DNA from: Delftia acidovorans
Lineage (GTDB): Bacteria > Pseudomonadota > Gammaproteobacteria > Burkholderiales > Burkholderiaceae_C
DNA length: 64,000 nucleotides
Direction: 5' to 3'
NCBI GenBank assembly: GCA_031286585.1
Contig: JAITUC010000024.1
Coordinates: forward strand, 248,001 to 312,000
Under the pieces are notes generated by a model. It was not told the DNA's origin. It worked only from the letters and a program-made list of their open reading frames with translations, and made no database searches. A program made the translations under genes and the position numbers. Shown piece by piece: positions 54,365 through 63,295 of the stretch. Each line of letters opens with the position of its first letter. Position 1 is the first letter of the stretch.

Positions 54365-54763
54365 GTGAGGCTACGCCAGCAGGATGCCGGACCTTCAGAT
54401 GGCGCTCTCTGTTCCCAAAGCGGGGCCGAACCGCGTCTCAGCCGAAGACGGAAATTTGATAGGCTGAGCGATAGATCAGGGGCAATTTCTGAGAGCGCTG
54501 AAGGGGCCATAGCGAGTAGCCGAGCAGTACGCGGCAAGACTCACAGCCGGGGAGTATGCCGAGCCGCTTCAGTTGGGCTCGCGACGCTGGAAGAGAAGTT
54601 CTGCACCGACCCACACACGGACGGCTACCTCAAGGATGGGCCCGGGCGCTACGTCCAATTCCATGAAATCACTGGCGAGGAAATGCGCACCTTGGAGCTG
54701 CGTCAGGTCAGCGGGCTGCTCACCGAATTCGTTCAGCTGGTGCGTGCACGGGTTGGACGGTGA
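54365..54763 (+). pseudogene. Possible gene remnant at the right edge of the island
   Basis: A 132-codon frame beginning with GTG. The first about 70 residues are low-quality, Arg/Ser-rich and without SD support. The last about 60 (LATLEEKFCTDPHTDGYLKD, then EMRTLELRQVSGLLTEFVQL) look like a genuine folded segment with host-like codon use. It is best explained as the 3' stump of a host gene whose 5' part was lost or as a fragment carried with the island. I recognise no family. Confidence 0.3.
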
Positions 54764-54856
54764 CCCCAAGCCCCCACACACTCCCTCCACACCCCCACCC
54801 CATAATCCCGCCCGCAACCCCCAGCCCTCCCCCGGCCCTTCTTGCAGGCACAAGAC

Positions 54857-55981
54857 ATGACTTCACTGACCGAGCTGTGGCAGGCAGCCATCACCTGGCT
54901 CGCCACCCACGCCATAACCCCCACCGTCCACTGGCTGGACATCGCCCAGGCGGCCGGTGATCCGCGTGAGATTGCCGAAGCGGTGCTGATTGCCGGGCTG
55001 CAGCTGTTCCTGATCGCGGGGGTGATGCGGCCGCTGGAGAGTCTGTTTCCGGCCGAGCGCTGGAGCGACCGGCGGCTGACCACGGTGGACCGCAACTACA
55101 CGCTGCTGATGCTGCTGGGGCTGTTTCCGCTGTTCAGTTTTCTGGTGCTGATGCCGTTTGCCAGCATGCTGGGCGGCGGGCCGGCGGCCGAGGAGGCCAC
55201 GGGGCTCAAGCATTGGGTACCGTGGTTTGCGGATCATCCGGTGGCGCTGTTCCTGGTGTACTACGTGGTCTACGACCTGGTGTATTACTGGATGCACCGC
55301 GCCCAGCATGTGATTCCCTGGTGGTGGGCCATGCACAGCATGCACCACAGCCAGCGCCAGATGAGCTGCTGGAGCAACGACCGCAGCCATTACCTGGACG
55401 GCATGCTGCAGTCCTTCATCCTGGCCACGGTGGGGCTGGCGATGGGGGTGGAGCCTTCCGAATTCGCGCTGCTGGGGCTGCTCAGCGAGCTGGTGCAGAA
55501 CTTCTCGCACGCCAATGTGCGGCTGCGCCTGGGCTGGCTGGGCCGCGTAGGTGAGCGCGTGCTGGTGGGCCCGCTGTTCCACCGCCACCACCACATGCTG
55601 CGCGACCCCGAGCGGCCCACGCGCCACAACTGCAATTTTGGGCAGGTGCTGCCCTGGTGGGACATGCTGTTTGGCACGGCGCTGTACACCGACGAGCCCG
55701 TGCGCCCCACGGGCGTGAGCGACCCCGAGGTGGATGCCGACAACGAGCGCGGGCTGGTGGCCATGCAGTGGCATACGCTCAAGCGCTTCTGGGGGGCGTT
55801 TCGCCGGCGCGAGGGCTGGCGGCTGGGCGATGTGTCCTTCGGGCCGGGCTACCGGCCCATTCATGACGACGACGGGGCCCAGCCTCACCCTGCGGCCGGG
55901 GCGGCTGCGGTGACTGGGGCGGCCGGGGTTGCGCCTACGGCTCCAGGTTCGGCCGCATCAGCGCCTCGAACCACTCGATGA
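54857..55981 (+). CDS. Sterol desaturase/fatty-acid hydroxylase family membrane protein
   Basis: 374 residues from ATG 54857. Several membrane helices and the eight-histidine di-iron pattern: HRAQH, HSMHH and HRHHH, with the family sequence YDLVYYWMHRAQHVIPWWW near residues 135-153. It is a membrane-bound oxygenase that may hydroxylate or desaturate a lipid; substrate unknown. The last about 35 residues are an Ala/Pro-rich tail. Its 3' end overlaps the convergent LysR gene by 47 bp. Confidence 0.88.
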   Translation: MTSLTELWQAAITWLATHAITPTVHWLDIAQAAGDPREIAEAVLIAGLQLFLIAGVMRPLESLFPAERWSDRRLTTVDRNYTLLMLLGLFPLFSFLVLMPFASMLGGGPAAEEATGLKHWVPWFADHPVALFLVYYVVYDLVYYWMHRAQHVIPWWWAMHSMHHSQRQMSCWSNDRSHYLDGMLQSFILATVGLAMGVEPSEFALLGLLSELVQNFSHANVRLRLGWLGRVGERVLVGPLFHRHHHMLRDPERPTRHNCNFGQVLPWWDMLFGTALYTDEPVRPTGVSDPEVDADNERGLVAMQWHTLKRFWGAFRRREGWRLGDVSFGPGYRPIHDDDGAQPHPAAGAAAVTGAAGVAPTAPGSAASAPRTTR

Positions 55982-56858
55982 AAACCGCCAGCCGGCGCGA
56001 GCGCTGGCGGCGGTGCGGGTACAGCAGCGCCACGGGCATGGGCGCTGCGCGTTGGGCGGGCATCACTTCCACCAGCTCGCCCGTGTCCAGCAGGTGCTGC
56101 ACGTCATAGCGCGGTATCTGGATCAGCCCCAGGCCGGCGCGACAGCAGGCGATATAGCTTTCTGCATTGTTGGTGACCACGCGGCTGGGCACGGCCATGG
56201 TCTGCGGCCCGTCCACCCCATCCACATCGCTCGCACCACTCCATTCCCACGGCAGCTCCCGCCCCGTGCGCGGCGAGGCATAGCCCACGCTCCAGTGGCC
56301 ATGCAGCAGGTCCTGCGGCTGTTCGGGCAGGCCGTGCTCGCGCAGGTAGGCGGGGCTGGCGCAGTTGATGAGGGCAATGCTGCCCAGCGGGCGCACGACC
56401 AGGCTGCTGTCATGCAAGGTGCCCACGCGCACGGCGCAGTCCACGCCTTCCTGCACCAGGTCAATGGCGCGGTCTGACGAACCCAGCACCAGCTGCAGCC
56501 CCGGGTGGCGGCGCATGAGCCCCGGCAGCGCAGGCGCCAGCAGGCGGCGGGCGATGCGGCTGGGCACGTCCACATGCAGCCGGCCCGTGGCCTGGCGCGT
56601 GCGGGCCTGGAACATCTGCTCCACGTCCTCGGCCTCTGACAGCAGCGGGCGCACACGCTCCAGCAACTGGGCGCCATCGGCCGTCAGGCTGACCTGGCGC
56701 GTGGTGCGGTGCAGGAGTCTTGCGCCCACCTGCTCTTCCAGCTGCTGCACGGCGGCGGACACCGTGGCGCGCGGCAGGTCCAGGGCATGGGCGGCCTTGA
56801 TGAAGCTGCCCATCTCGGCCACCTGCATGAAGATCCGGTATCGGTCGAGTCGGTCCAT
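55935..56858 (-). CDS. LysR-family regulator
   Basis: 307 residues from ATG 56858 (MDRLDRYRIFMQVAEMGSF); ATG 56870 is a close alternative. LysR HTH IKAAHALDLPRATVSAAVQQ and effector domain, of the CrgA/AaeR-like branch. It follows the short-chain dehydrogenase gene by 40 bp on the same strand, so the two may be co-transcribed and the dehydrogenase may be among its targets. Confidence 0.88.
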   Translation of the reverse strand: MDRLDRYRIFMQVAEMGSFIKAAHALDLPRATVSAAVQQLEEQVGARLLHRTTRQVSLTADGAQLLERVRPLLSEAEDVEQMFQARTRQATGRLHVDVPSRIARRLLAPALPGLMRRHPGLQLVLGSSDRAIDLVQEGVDCAVRVGTLHDSSLVVRPLGSIALINCASPAYLREHGLPEQPQDLLHGHWSVGYASPRTGRELPWEWSGASDVDGVDGPQTMAVPSRVVTNNAESYIACCRAGLGLIQIPRYDVQHLLDTGELVEVMPAQRAAPMPVALLYPHRRQRSRRLAVFIEWFEALMRPNLEP

Positions 56859-56898
56859 GGGACGCAGCATAGTCCGTGCAGCGGTCCTTCCACTTGGC

Positions 56899-57672
56899 CT
56901 ACTTGGTGGTGTAGCCGCCGTTGATGAGGATGGTCTGCCCGGTGATCCACCAGCCGTCGCTGACCAGGTGGCGGATGAAGGGCACCACGTCTTCGATATG
57001 CGTCAGCCCCGAAGGCGAGAACGGCGACAGCGCCGCCGCGCTCTTGTGATAGGCCACGGCGTCCGCGCCTTCCTGGCCGTAGAAGAACGGCGTGTCCATG
57101 GGCCCCGGCCCCACGGCCGTGACCGAGATGCCGCGCGCCCCGAACTCCTTGGCCGCCGCCCGCGTGAAATGCTCCACCGGCGCCTTGGTGCCCGCGTAGG
57201 AGGAATAGAACGGCGTGAACGCGCCCAGCAGCGAAGTCACCAGGGTCACGATCTTGCCGTGGTCGTTGACATGGCGCCCCGCCTCCTTGAGGAAGAAAAA
57301 CGCCGACTTGCCGTTGACGGCCGCCATCTCGTCGTACTCCGCCTCGCTGATCTCCATCAGCGGCTTCTTGAGCACCTTGCCCACAGTGTTGATGGCAATG
57401 TCCGGCCGGCCCACGGCGTTCACAGCCTCTGCAAAAAGCCGCTCCACAGCGCCAGCATGCGTCAGGTCACCCTGCAGCGCCACGGCCTCTGCGCCCAGCG
57501 CACGCACTGCGGCCACCGTGGCCTCGGCATCCGCCCGGGAAGCCTCGCTGTTGTAGTGAATGGCCACGGCCCGCGCGCCGTGCCCCGCCAGATCACGGGC
57601 AATCAGCCCGCCCAGATTCTTGGCGCCGCCTGCAATCAGCGCCACCTTGCCGCGAATGGAATGGTCTGCCAT
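56899..57672 (-). CDS. Short-chain dehydrogenase/reductase
   Basis: 257 residues. Rossmann fold with a GGAKNLGG nucleotide loop in place of TGxxxGIG, Asn95 in INTVGKV, Ser147, and catalytic Tyr159-x3-Lys163 (SSYAGTKAPVEHF). The C-terminal GWWITGQTILINGGYTTK is typical of classical SDRs of the FabG-like group. Substrate cannot be told. Upstream lies the repeat copy B rather than another gene, so this should have its own promoter at about 57680-57800. Confidence 0.9.
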   Translation of the reverse strand: MADHSIRGKVALIAGGAKNLGGLIARDLAGHGARAVAIHYNSEASRADAEATVAAVRALGAEAVALQGDLTHAGAVERLFAEAVNAVGRPDIAINTVGKVLKKPLMEISEAEYDEMAAVNGKSAFFFLKEAGRHVNDHGKIVTLVTSLLGAFTPFYSSYAGTKAPVEHFTRAAAKEFGARGISVTAVGPGPMDTPFFYGQEGADAVAYHKSAAALSPFSPSGLTHIEDVVPFIRHLVSDGWWITGQTILINGGYTTK

Positions 57673-57812
57673 GGAAACGCTCCTTGTTGCTTGGTTGAAG
57701 CACCCAGCTTAGGCAGCCCGCCCCCCGCGATAAACCGGCGCAGCCGGGATGGATCATCCAGAAAACCAGAACAATCGCGCCGATAGTTCTCTCCCCCGCC
57801 CCCGCTCCCCCG

Positions 57813-58102
57813 CCCCCTTCCCGTATGCCCGCGCCTGCGTCGTGGCGCTTGCGGGGTTGCAAGCCTGCCGAAGGACAGGCTTGCTTCGTGATCTGACTTG
57901 CCGCAGTTGTTTGAACGGAGCGCGCAGCGCGAAGTGAGTTCTGCGGCGAACCCCGCAGGCGGCCCGACGCAGGTTGCCCGCAGCGAAGCGGAGGGTCGCG
58001 GGCATTCGGGTCGCCTTCTTTGGCCCGGTTTCTTGGCGAGACAAGAAAGCGGGTCGGCCGCCGGGCCGAGACCCGGCCTCGAAAAAACACCCCCCGGCAG
58101 GG
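57813..58102 (-). repeat. Structured dispersed repeat, copy B (inverted)
   Basis: Reverse-orientation copy of the element at 33659-33947, well over 80 percent identical by eye. On its own sense strand the enclosing stem is TGCGGGGTT/AACCCCGCA (genomic 57949-57957 and 57850-57858). Inner stems are CGCCGCAG/CTGCGGC where copy A has CGCCGTGA/TCACGGC, and CAAGCCTG/CAGGCTTG where copy A has CAGTCCTG/CAGGACTG. The hairpin near the other end is CCCGCTTTCTTG/CAAGAAACCGGG (one mismatch). It lies between the SDR and cfa genes. Confidence 0.85.
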
Positions 58103-58139
58103 TCAAGAACAAGCTACACACCGCCCGCGCCCCAAGACA

Positions 58140-59384
58140 TCAGGACAGCTCCCGCTCGTACATATACCTCCGCGACCAAGGCAACGAAGCAGCCCCCTGC
58201 CCCGCCCTCCGACAAACCACCTGAAAGATAGACACGTCATCATGCTCAAACGCATAAGCACACCCCGCCAAATACACCCTCCAAATCCGAAACCTCTCCT
58301 CCTCCACCAGCCCCCGTATCTGCACCGCATTCGCCTCAAACCGATCCAGCCAGCACGCCAGCGTGCGCACGTAATGCCGCCGCAGCCCCTCCACATCCAG
58401 CACCTCCAGCCCCCCACGCTGCATGGCCTCCAGCGCCAGGCTCAGGTGCGGCAGTTCGCCATCAGGAAACACATAGCGGTCGATGAACGCACCGCCGCCC
58501 AACGCCGTGGCGCCCACTTCCGCATCGGTGGAGGTAATGCCGTGGTTCAGCGCCAGGCCGTCATCGGCCAGCAGCTCGCGCATGCGCGCAAAGTACATGG
58601 GCAGGTTGCGGCGGCCCACATGCTCGAACATGCCGACGCTGGTGATGCGGTCGAAGCGCCCCTGCACGTCGCGGTAGTCCTGCAGGCGGATCTCGATGCG
58701 GTCGGCCAGGCCTGCGGCGCGCACACGCTCGGTGGCCGCTTCGAACTGGTTGCGTGACAGCGTCACGCCCACGCAGTGCGCGCCAAAGTGCTGGGCCGCG
58801 CGCAGCACCAGGGCGCCCCAGCCGCAGCCGATGTCCAGCAGGCGCTGGCCGGGCTGCAGGCGGATCTTGGTGAGGATGTGGTCCAGCTTCTTGCGCTGGG
58901 CGGTGGCCAGATCCTCGTCGCCGTTCTCGAAGTAGGCGCAGGAATAGACCATGCCCTCGTCCAGCCAGAGCCGGTAGAAGTCGTCGGACACGTCGTAGTG
59001 GTACTGGATGGATTCGCGGTCCGTGGCGCGGCTGTGCCTGAAGCGCCTGGCCGCGCGCGCTGCCAGCGCCAGCCGCCCCGGCCCCTTGCCCGCGCCCTGG
59101 GTCTTGGACATGCGGCTTGCCAGCGCATAGCCGAAGTCGATGATGTCGGGCAGGCGGCCGTCGATGTCGATCTGGCCCTTCACATAGGCCTGGCCCAGGT
59201 GGTCCAGGCTGGGGTCCAGCAGCAGCGGCAGGGCCGAGGCGCTGCGCACGGTGAGCGTGACGCGCGGCTGCTCGAAGCGGCCGAAGTCGAACTGCTCGCC
59301 ATTCCACAGCACCAGCCGCGCCGGCAGATCGGCCCGTGCACGCACGGCCTCGGCCCAGCGCCTGAGCTTCTTGTCCCAGAACAT
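58140..59384 (-). CDS. cfa: Cyclopropane-fatty-acyl-phospholipid synthase
   Basis: 414 residues from ATG 59384 (MFWDKKLRRWAEAVRARADL), preceded by a good ribosome site (GGGGAGATG); longer in-frame starts are unsupported. SAM-binding LLDIGCGWGALVLRAAQHFG, substrate-channel YHYDVSDDFYRLWLDEGMVY and GITSTDAEVG. It methylates double bonds of membrane phospholipid acyl chains. The N-terminal about 90 residues form the lipid-binding region. It is a single gene; the structured repeat follows 37 bp after its stop. Confidence 0.92.
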   Translation of the reverse strand: MFWDKKLRRWAEAVRARADLPARLVLWNGEQFDFGRFEQPRVTLTVRSASALPLLLDPSLDHLGQAYVKGQIDIDGRLPDIIDFGYALASRMSKTQGAGKGPGRLALAARAARRFRHSRATDRESIQYHYDVSDDFYRLWLDEGMVYSCAYFENGDEDLATAQRKKLDHILTKIRLQPGQRLLDIGCGWGALVLRAAQHFGAHCVGVTLSRNQFEAATERVRAAGLADRIEIRLQDYRDVQGRFDRITSVGMFEHVGRRNLPMYFARMRELLADDGLALNHGITSTDAEVGATALGGGAFIDRYVFPDGELPHLSLALEAMQRGGLEVLDVEGLRRHYVRTLACWLDRFEANAVQIRGLVEEERFRIWRVYLAGCAYAFEHDDVSIFQVVCRRAGQGAASLPWSRRYMYERELS

Positions 59385-59623
59385 CGTGCATCTCCCCGGG
59401 GCTGGCTGCGCCCCCTTTTGGCATGAACCGCATGAAAAGCAAATGACGAGTCTTGCCGCTTCATGTGACGGCAAGACGTCAGGACGGCGAAGCCCGCGCC
59501 GGTTGCGGATCGATACAGACCCGATGGCGCCCACACCCCGCCAAAACCCCGCCAGCCGCCCGGCTTGGGGCACACTGGCCGGCGTTCCAACGGCCCCGGC
59601 GCGATGGCGCCAGAGACAGACCC

Positions 59624-60562
59624 ATGCAAGCCTATGACCTGAGCATCGAACACCGCAGCATTCCCGATGGCGGCCCGCGCGGCCACGGATGGTGCTTCGG
59701 CCTGCCGCCCGGCATCCGCCCCGAGCAATGGCCGCTGGACCCCACGAACGGCTACCCGCTGTCCCACGGCTTCACGCTGCTGCTGCCCGAGGACTACCGC
59801 GTGCACGGGCCCGACATCGTGGCCCTGTCGTTCTTCGCCATTGCCTGCGACCACAACGACGGCGGGCCCAGCAGCCAGGACGCGATCAGCGCCTTCTTCG
59901 AGGGCTACGAGCCCGGCATGCCGCGCCCGGCCGACCCGCAGCTGGCCCCGTTCTGGGAGGCCGAGAGCCAGCGCCACCCACGCCTGCACCGCATGGAAGA
60001 CCTGCTGGGCTGCCCCTATGCCGTGATCCTGCTCACGCGCGAGGAATTCGACGGCCCGCTGTGCCAGCCGCCCGCCCTGGCGCCCAATGCGCTGCGCGAC
60101 GAGGTGCCGCCGCCCGCGTGGCTGTCCGTGGGCGCCGCTGCCGCCTTCTGGGGCTATGACAGCGTGGACGAGCCGCCCATGGAGCAGGGCCACTACCAGA
60201 CCGTGCTGGGCGAGCAGCCGCAGCGCCACCCCGCCTACCACCGCGCCCTGGCCTGGACCGCGCGCCGCAACGATCCCAACGCCGGCCACGCGCCGGTGGA
60301 AGACCCGGGCGAGGACGACGCCTACCAGCGCGAGTTCTACTGGGAAGGCGGCGTGTTCACGCGCGAGAACTACCGCGAGCGCGACTGGGCGCAGGGCCAT
60401 CTGCCCAACCACATCGGCGGCACCATGCGGCCCGTGCAGGCCATCGAGGACGGCATGAGCCCCTTCTACGTGGAGTTCGAGGAGTACCTGGGCGGCTACA
60501 ACTTCGGCTCAGGCAACGGCTGGCTGGATTTCAAGAACATGCGGTGCGACTGGAGCCAGTGA
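59624..60562 (+). CDS. Hypothetical protein, unknown conserved-type
   Basis: 312 residues from ATG 59624 (MQAYDLSIEHRSIPDGGPRG). Soluble, rich in Pro, Trp, Tyr, His and acidic residues, with no signal peptide or membrane segment. The block HGPDIVALSFFAIACDHNDGG and the C-terminal GGYNFGSGNGWLDFKNMRCD look structured. I recognise no family. It is divergent from cfa (239 bp between starts) and followed 65 bp later by the DUF4349 gene on the same strand. Confidence 0.75.
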   Translation: MQAYDLSIEHRSIPDGGPRGHGWCFGLPPGIRPEQWPLDPTNGYPLSHGFTLLLPEDYRVHGPDIVALSFFAIACDHNDGGPSSQDAISAFFEGYEPGMPRPADPQLAPFWEAESQRHPRLHRMEDLLGCPYAVILLTREEFDGPLCQPPALAPNALRDEVPPPAWLSVGAAAAFWGYDSVDEPPMEQGHYQTVLGEQPQRHPAYHRALAWTARRNDPNAGHAPVEDPGEDDAYQREFYWEGGVFTRENYRERDWAQGHLPNHIGGTMRPVQAIEDGMSPFYVEFEEYLGGYNFGSGNGWLDFKNMRCDWSQ

Positions 60563-60627
60563 GAGCGGCCCGGCCCTGCGCAACACCCTCCACCATCGTC
60601 CCGCAATCGCAACGCAACCCACCTCAC

Positions 60628-61563
60628 ATGACCATGAAGCAAACGCAAGCGACAGCACCGGAACGCAGGTTCCAGCCCGGGTTCATGCTCCCGCTGGTCA
60701 TCGCCCTGGCGCTGGCTGGCTGCAACCAGCGCCACGACACAGCCTCCATGGAGCCGGCCTCTGCACCCGTACCAGCCCCCATGGCGGGCAGCGCCGGCAT
60801 GAAGCTGAGCCGTGCCGCCGCCGTGCAGGCCGAGGACGCTGCGGCCGCAGCCCCTGCCCAGGATGAAGCCCTGCAGCGCTACCTGGCCGTGCGCCAGGAA
60901 CTGAACGTGGAAGTGCCGCAGGCGCAGCTGGCAGACGCCTGGGGCCAGGTGCGCGACCTGTGCGCCACGCTGCGCTGCGAGCTGCTGTCGGCATCGCTGC
61001 TGCGCGAGACGCCCCAGCAGCCGGGCAACGCCATGCTGGAGATGCGCGTGGCGCCGGCCGATGTGCAGCGGCTGCTGGGCACGCTGGCCGGCGTGGCGAC
61101 CATCGTGTCGCAGAACACCATCAGCGAGGACAAGACGGCCGAGGTGATCGACGTGGAGGCGCGCATCAAGAACCGCACCGAGTTCCGCGACAGCCTGCGC
61201 CTGATGCTGCGCGACACCACGACCAAGCGCACCATGTCCGACCTGCTGGAGATACAACGCACGCTGTCGGACACGCAGGCCGAGCTGGACGCCATGGCCG
61301 CCCAGCGCAAGGTACTGGAGCAGCAGACCAGCAAGCAGCACATCCAGATCCAGTTCACGCCGACCCGCGCCCTGGTGCAGGGCGGCACCAGCTACAGCCC
61401 CATAGGCCGCGCGCTGCGCGATGCCGGCCATGTGCTGGGCGAGAGCATGGGCGCGCTGATCACCTTCGTGGCGGCCGTGCTGCCCTGGCTGGTGCTGGTG
61501 GTGCTGCCGCTGGGGTGGATGCTGCGGGCGCTGTGGCGCCGCAGGCGCGCCAGGAAGGGCTGA
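60628..61563 (+). CDS. DUF4349-family lipoprotein
   Basis: 311 residues from ATG 60628 (MTMKQTQATAPERRF); ATG at 60634 is equally possible. N-terminal lipoprotein signal with LALAGC, an Ala/Pro-rich linker, then the DUF4349 domain (EVIDVEARIKNRTEFRDSLR; coiled stretch DLLEIQRTLSDTQAELDAM). A C-terminal membrane helix follows (ITFVAAVLPWLVLVVLPLGW) with a basic anchor RRRRARKG. It is an envelope protein of unknown role. Confidence 0.82.
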   Translation: MTMKQTQATAPERRFQPGFMLPLVIALALAGCNQRHDTASMEPASAPVPAPMAGSAGMKLSRAAAVQAEDAAAAAPAQDEALQRYLAVRQELNVEVPQAQLADAWGQVRDLCATLRCELLSASLLRETPQQPGNAMLEMRVAPADVQRLLGTLAGVATIVSQNTISEDKTAEVIDVEARIKNRTEFRDSLRLMLRDTTTKRTMSDLLEIQRTLSDTQAELDAMAAQRKVLEQQTSKQHIQIQFTPTRALVQGGTSYSPIGRALRDAGHVLGESMGALITFVAAVLPWLVLVVLPLGWMLRALWRRRRARKG

Positions 61564-61587
61564 GCGGCACGGCCCTGCGCCAGCCCC

Positions 61588-63150
61588 TCAAACCTTGCCA
61601 CCGCAAGACTGGCAGGCGGCCGGCACATGGCGCGCCACCGTTCGGCCCGGCGCGAAGACGAGCAGACTGGCCACTGCCAGCAGCAGGGCGCTGGCGGCGC
61701 CATAGGCCAGGACCCAGGCAAAGCCGGTGGCCAGGGCCGACTGCACGAATTCCTGAGGCCGCTCCACCCCAGACAGCAGGGCCGCATGGCTTTCAACGGC
61801 CAGGAGGTCGCCTGAGGCGATCTTCTCCGCGAACCGGCGCAGGCCCTCCTGCGTGGCCCCATCCAGGCCGCCACGCAACGCGGACATCACGCCCTCCATC
61901 AGAAGAAAGCCCATCAACGCAATGTTGAAGGCCAGCGAAGTCATGCGCGCGCTCATGTCGGCGCCGGAGGCCATGCCGGCCCGCTCGACCGGGACCGAGG
62001 CCGTGCTGGTGTTGGACACCGGCGTGTTGGTCAGGCCCAGCCCCAGGCCCGCGACCACGCAGCCCGCGAGCAGCAGGCCCGCATGCGGCGCCGCCTGGCT
62101 GCCGGCCCACATCAGCGCAAAGCCCAGGCCGATGGTGGCCAGGCCCGCGGGGATCACCAGCCCTGCCTGGTAGCGCAGTGACAGGCGCTCGGCCAGCGGC
62201 GGGGCGACCAGGGTGGGCAGGGTGTAGGCGAGCAGGGCAAGTCCGGTCTGCACGCTGTCGTAGCCCAGCACCGCATGGAAGTAGATGGGCAGGTAGACGA
62301 TGAAGGGCCAGAAGCTGAAGTTCATGCCCATGGACCCCAGCAGGGCGCCCGAGAAGCTGCGCACCCGGAAGACCGGGAACTCGACCATGGGCCGGGGACT
62401 GCGCAGTTCCGCCAGAACAAATCCGGCAAAGCCTGCCAGGGACAGGCCGAGGATGGCCAGGGCCGGCACGCTGCCGAAGCCCAGCGCCGGGCCCTGGGTG
62501 ACGAACAGCACCAGGCAGAACACGGCCGTGGACAGCGTGACCATGCCGGTGATGTCCAGCCGGCCCGCGCCCGGATCGCGCGACTCCTGGACGCCGGCCA
62601 GGCTCAGGCCCAGGGTGACGGCAGCCAGCGCGCCATGGATCAGGAACACCCACGGCCAGCTTGCCAGCGCCAGGATGGCGCCACCGACGATGGGGCCGAA
62701 TCCCAGGCCCACGCCGAACACCACGCCCCACCAGGCAAAGGCCGCGGCCCTCTGGCGGGCATCGCGGAACTGGTGGGACAGGATGGCCAGCATGCAGATC
62801 AGCATCAGCGCGCCGCTCAGGCCCTGGAGAAAGCGCGCGGCGATGAGCACCGGCGCGCTGGTGGCCAGCCCGCAGGCCAGCGAGGTGAGGCCGAAGGCGA
62901 CGATGCCGATATGGAAGATGCGCCTGCGGCCATAGCGGTCGGCCAGCGTGCCCACGGCCATCAGGATGGCCGTCATGGCGAGGGTGTAGCCGGCCATGAC
63001 CCATTGAAGCTGGCTGAAGCTGGCCTGCATGGCCTGCTCCAGCGTGGGCAGGATGGGCGGCACGCTGGAGATCTCCAGCCCCAGCATCAGGGCGGACAGG
63101 CAGACGGCAGCCAGCGCGTAGCGGCCCTGGCGGCGAAGAGGTTCATTCAT
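61588..63150 (-). CDS. MFS multidrug exporter, DHA2 (14-helix) family
   Basis: 520 residues from ATG 63150 (MNEPLRRQGRYALAAVCLSA). About 14 helices, motif A GTLADRYGRRRIFHIG, motif B-like RFLQGLSGALMLICM, motif C GVVFGVGLGFGPIVGGAIL. EmrB/QacA-type proton-driven exporter of drugs or hydrophobic compounds. The N-terminal in-frame extension upstream is antisense to the next LysR gene and spurious. Divergent from the LysR gene at 63296, probably its regulator. Confidence 0.9.
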   Translation of the reverse strand: MNEPLRRQGRYALAAVCLSALMLGLEISSVPPILPTLEQAMQASFSQLQWVMAGYTLAMTAILMAVGTLADRYGRRRIFHIGIVAFGLTSLACGLATSAPVLIAARFLQGLSGALMLICMLAILSHQFRDARQRAAAFAWWGVVFGVGLGFGPIVGGAILALASWPWVFLIHGALAAVTLGLSLAGVQESRDPGAGRLDITGMVTLSTAVFCLVLFVTQGPALGFGSVPALAILGLSLAGFAGFVLAELRSPRPMVEFPVFRVRSFSGALLGSMGMNFSFWPFIVYLPIYFHAVLGYDSVQTGLALLAYTLPTLVAPPLAERLSLRYQAGLVIPAGLATIGLGFALMWAGSQAAPHAGLLLAGCVVAGLGLGLTNTPVSNTSTASVPVERAGMASGADMSARMTSLAFNIALMGFLLMEGVMSALRGGLDGATQEGLRRFAEKIASGDLLAVESHAALLSGVERPQEFVQSALATGFAWVLAYGAASALLLAVASLLVFAPGRTVARHVPAACQSCGGKV

Positions 63151-63260
63151 TGAAAAGGCTTCCTGGACATTGCGAAACACGGCGCGGCCACCCGGCATGG
63201 CGGGCCCCACGCCCTGTACGGGCATGGTAGGAAGCGGGCATGCATTGCACAACGCTATGC

Positions 63261-63274
63261 TCGGACATATCTGA
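63261..63274. promoter_or_regulatory. Imperfect LysR-type box between MFS exporter and LysR gene
   Basis: TCGGACATATCTGA is an imperfect palindrome (five of seven pairs) 22 bp upstream of the LysR start, within the 145-bp divergent gap. Weak support by sequence alone. Confidence 0.3.
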
Positions 63275-63295
63275 GACAACATTTCCGGATAGATC

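Noticed and set aside
54420..54480. GGGGCCGAACC ... GACGGAAATTTGATAGGC stretch resembling a Tn3-family terminal repeat
   Set aside because: Only loose similarity to the 38-bp Tn3-type ends, no second end or transposase remnant found, and length does not fit.
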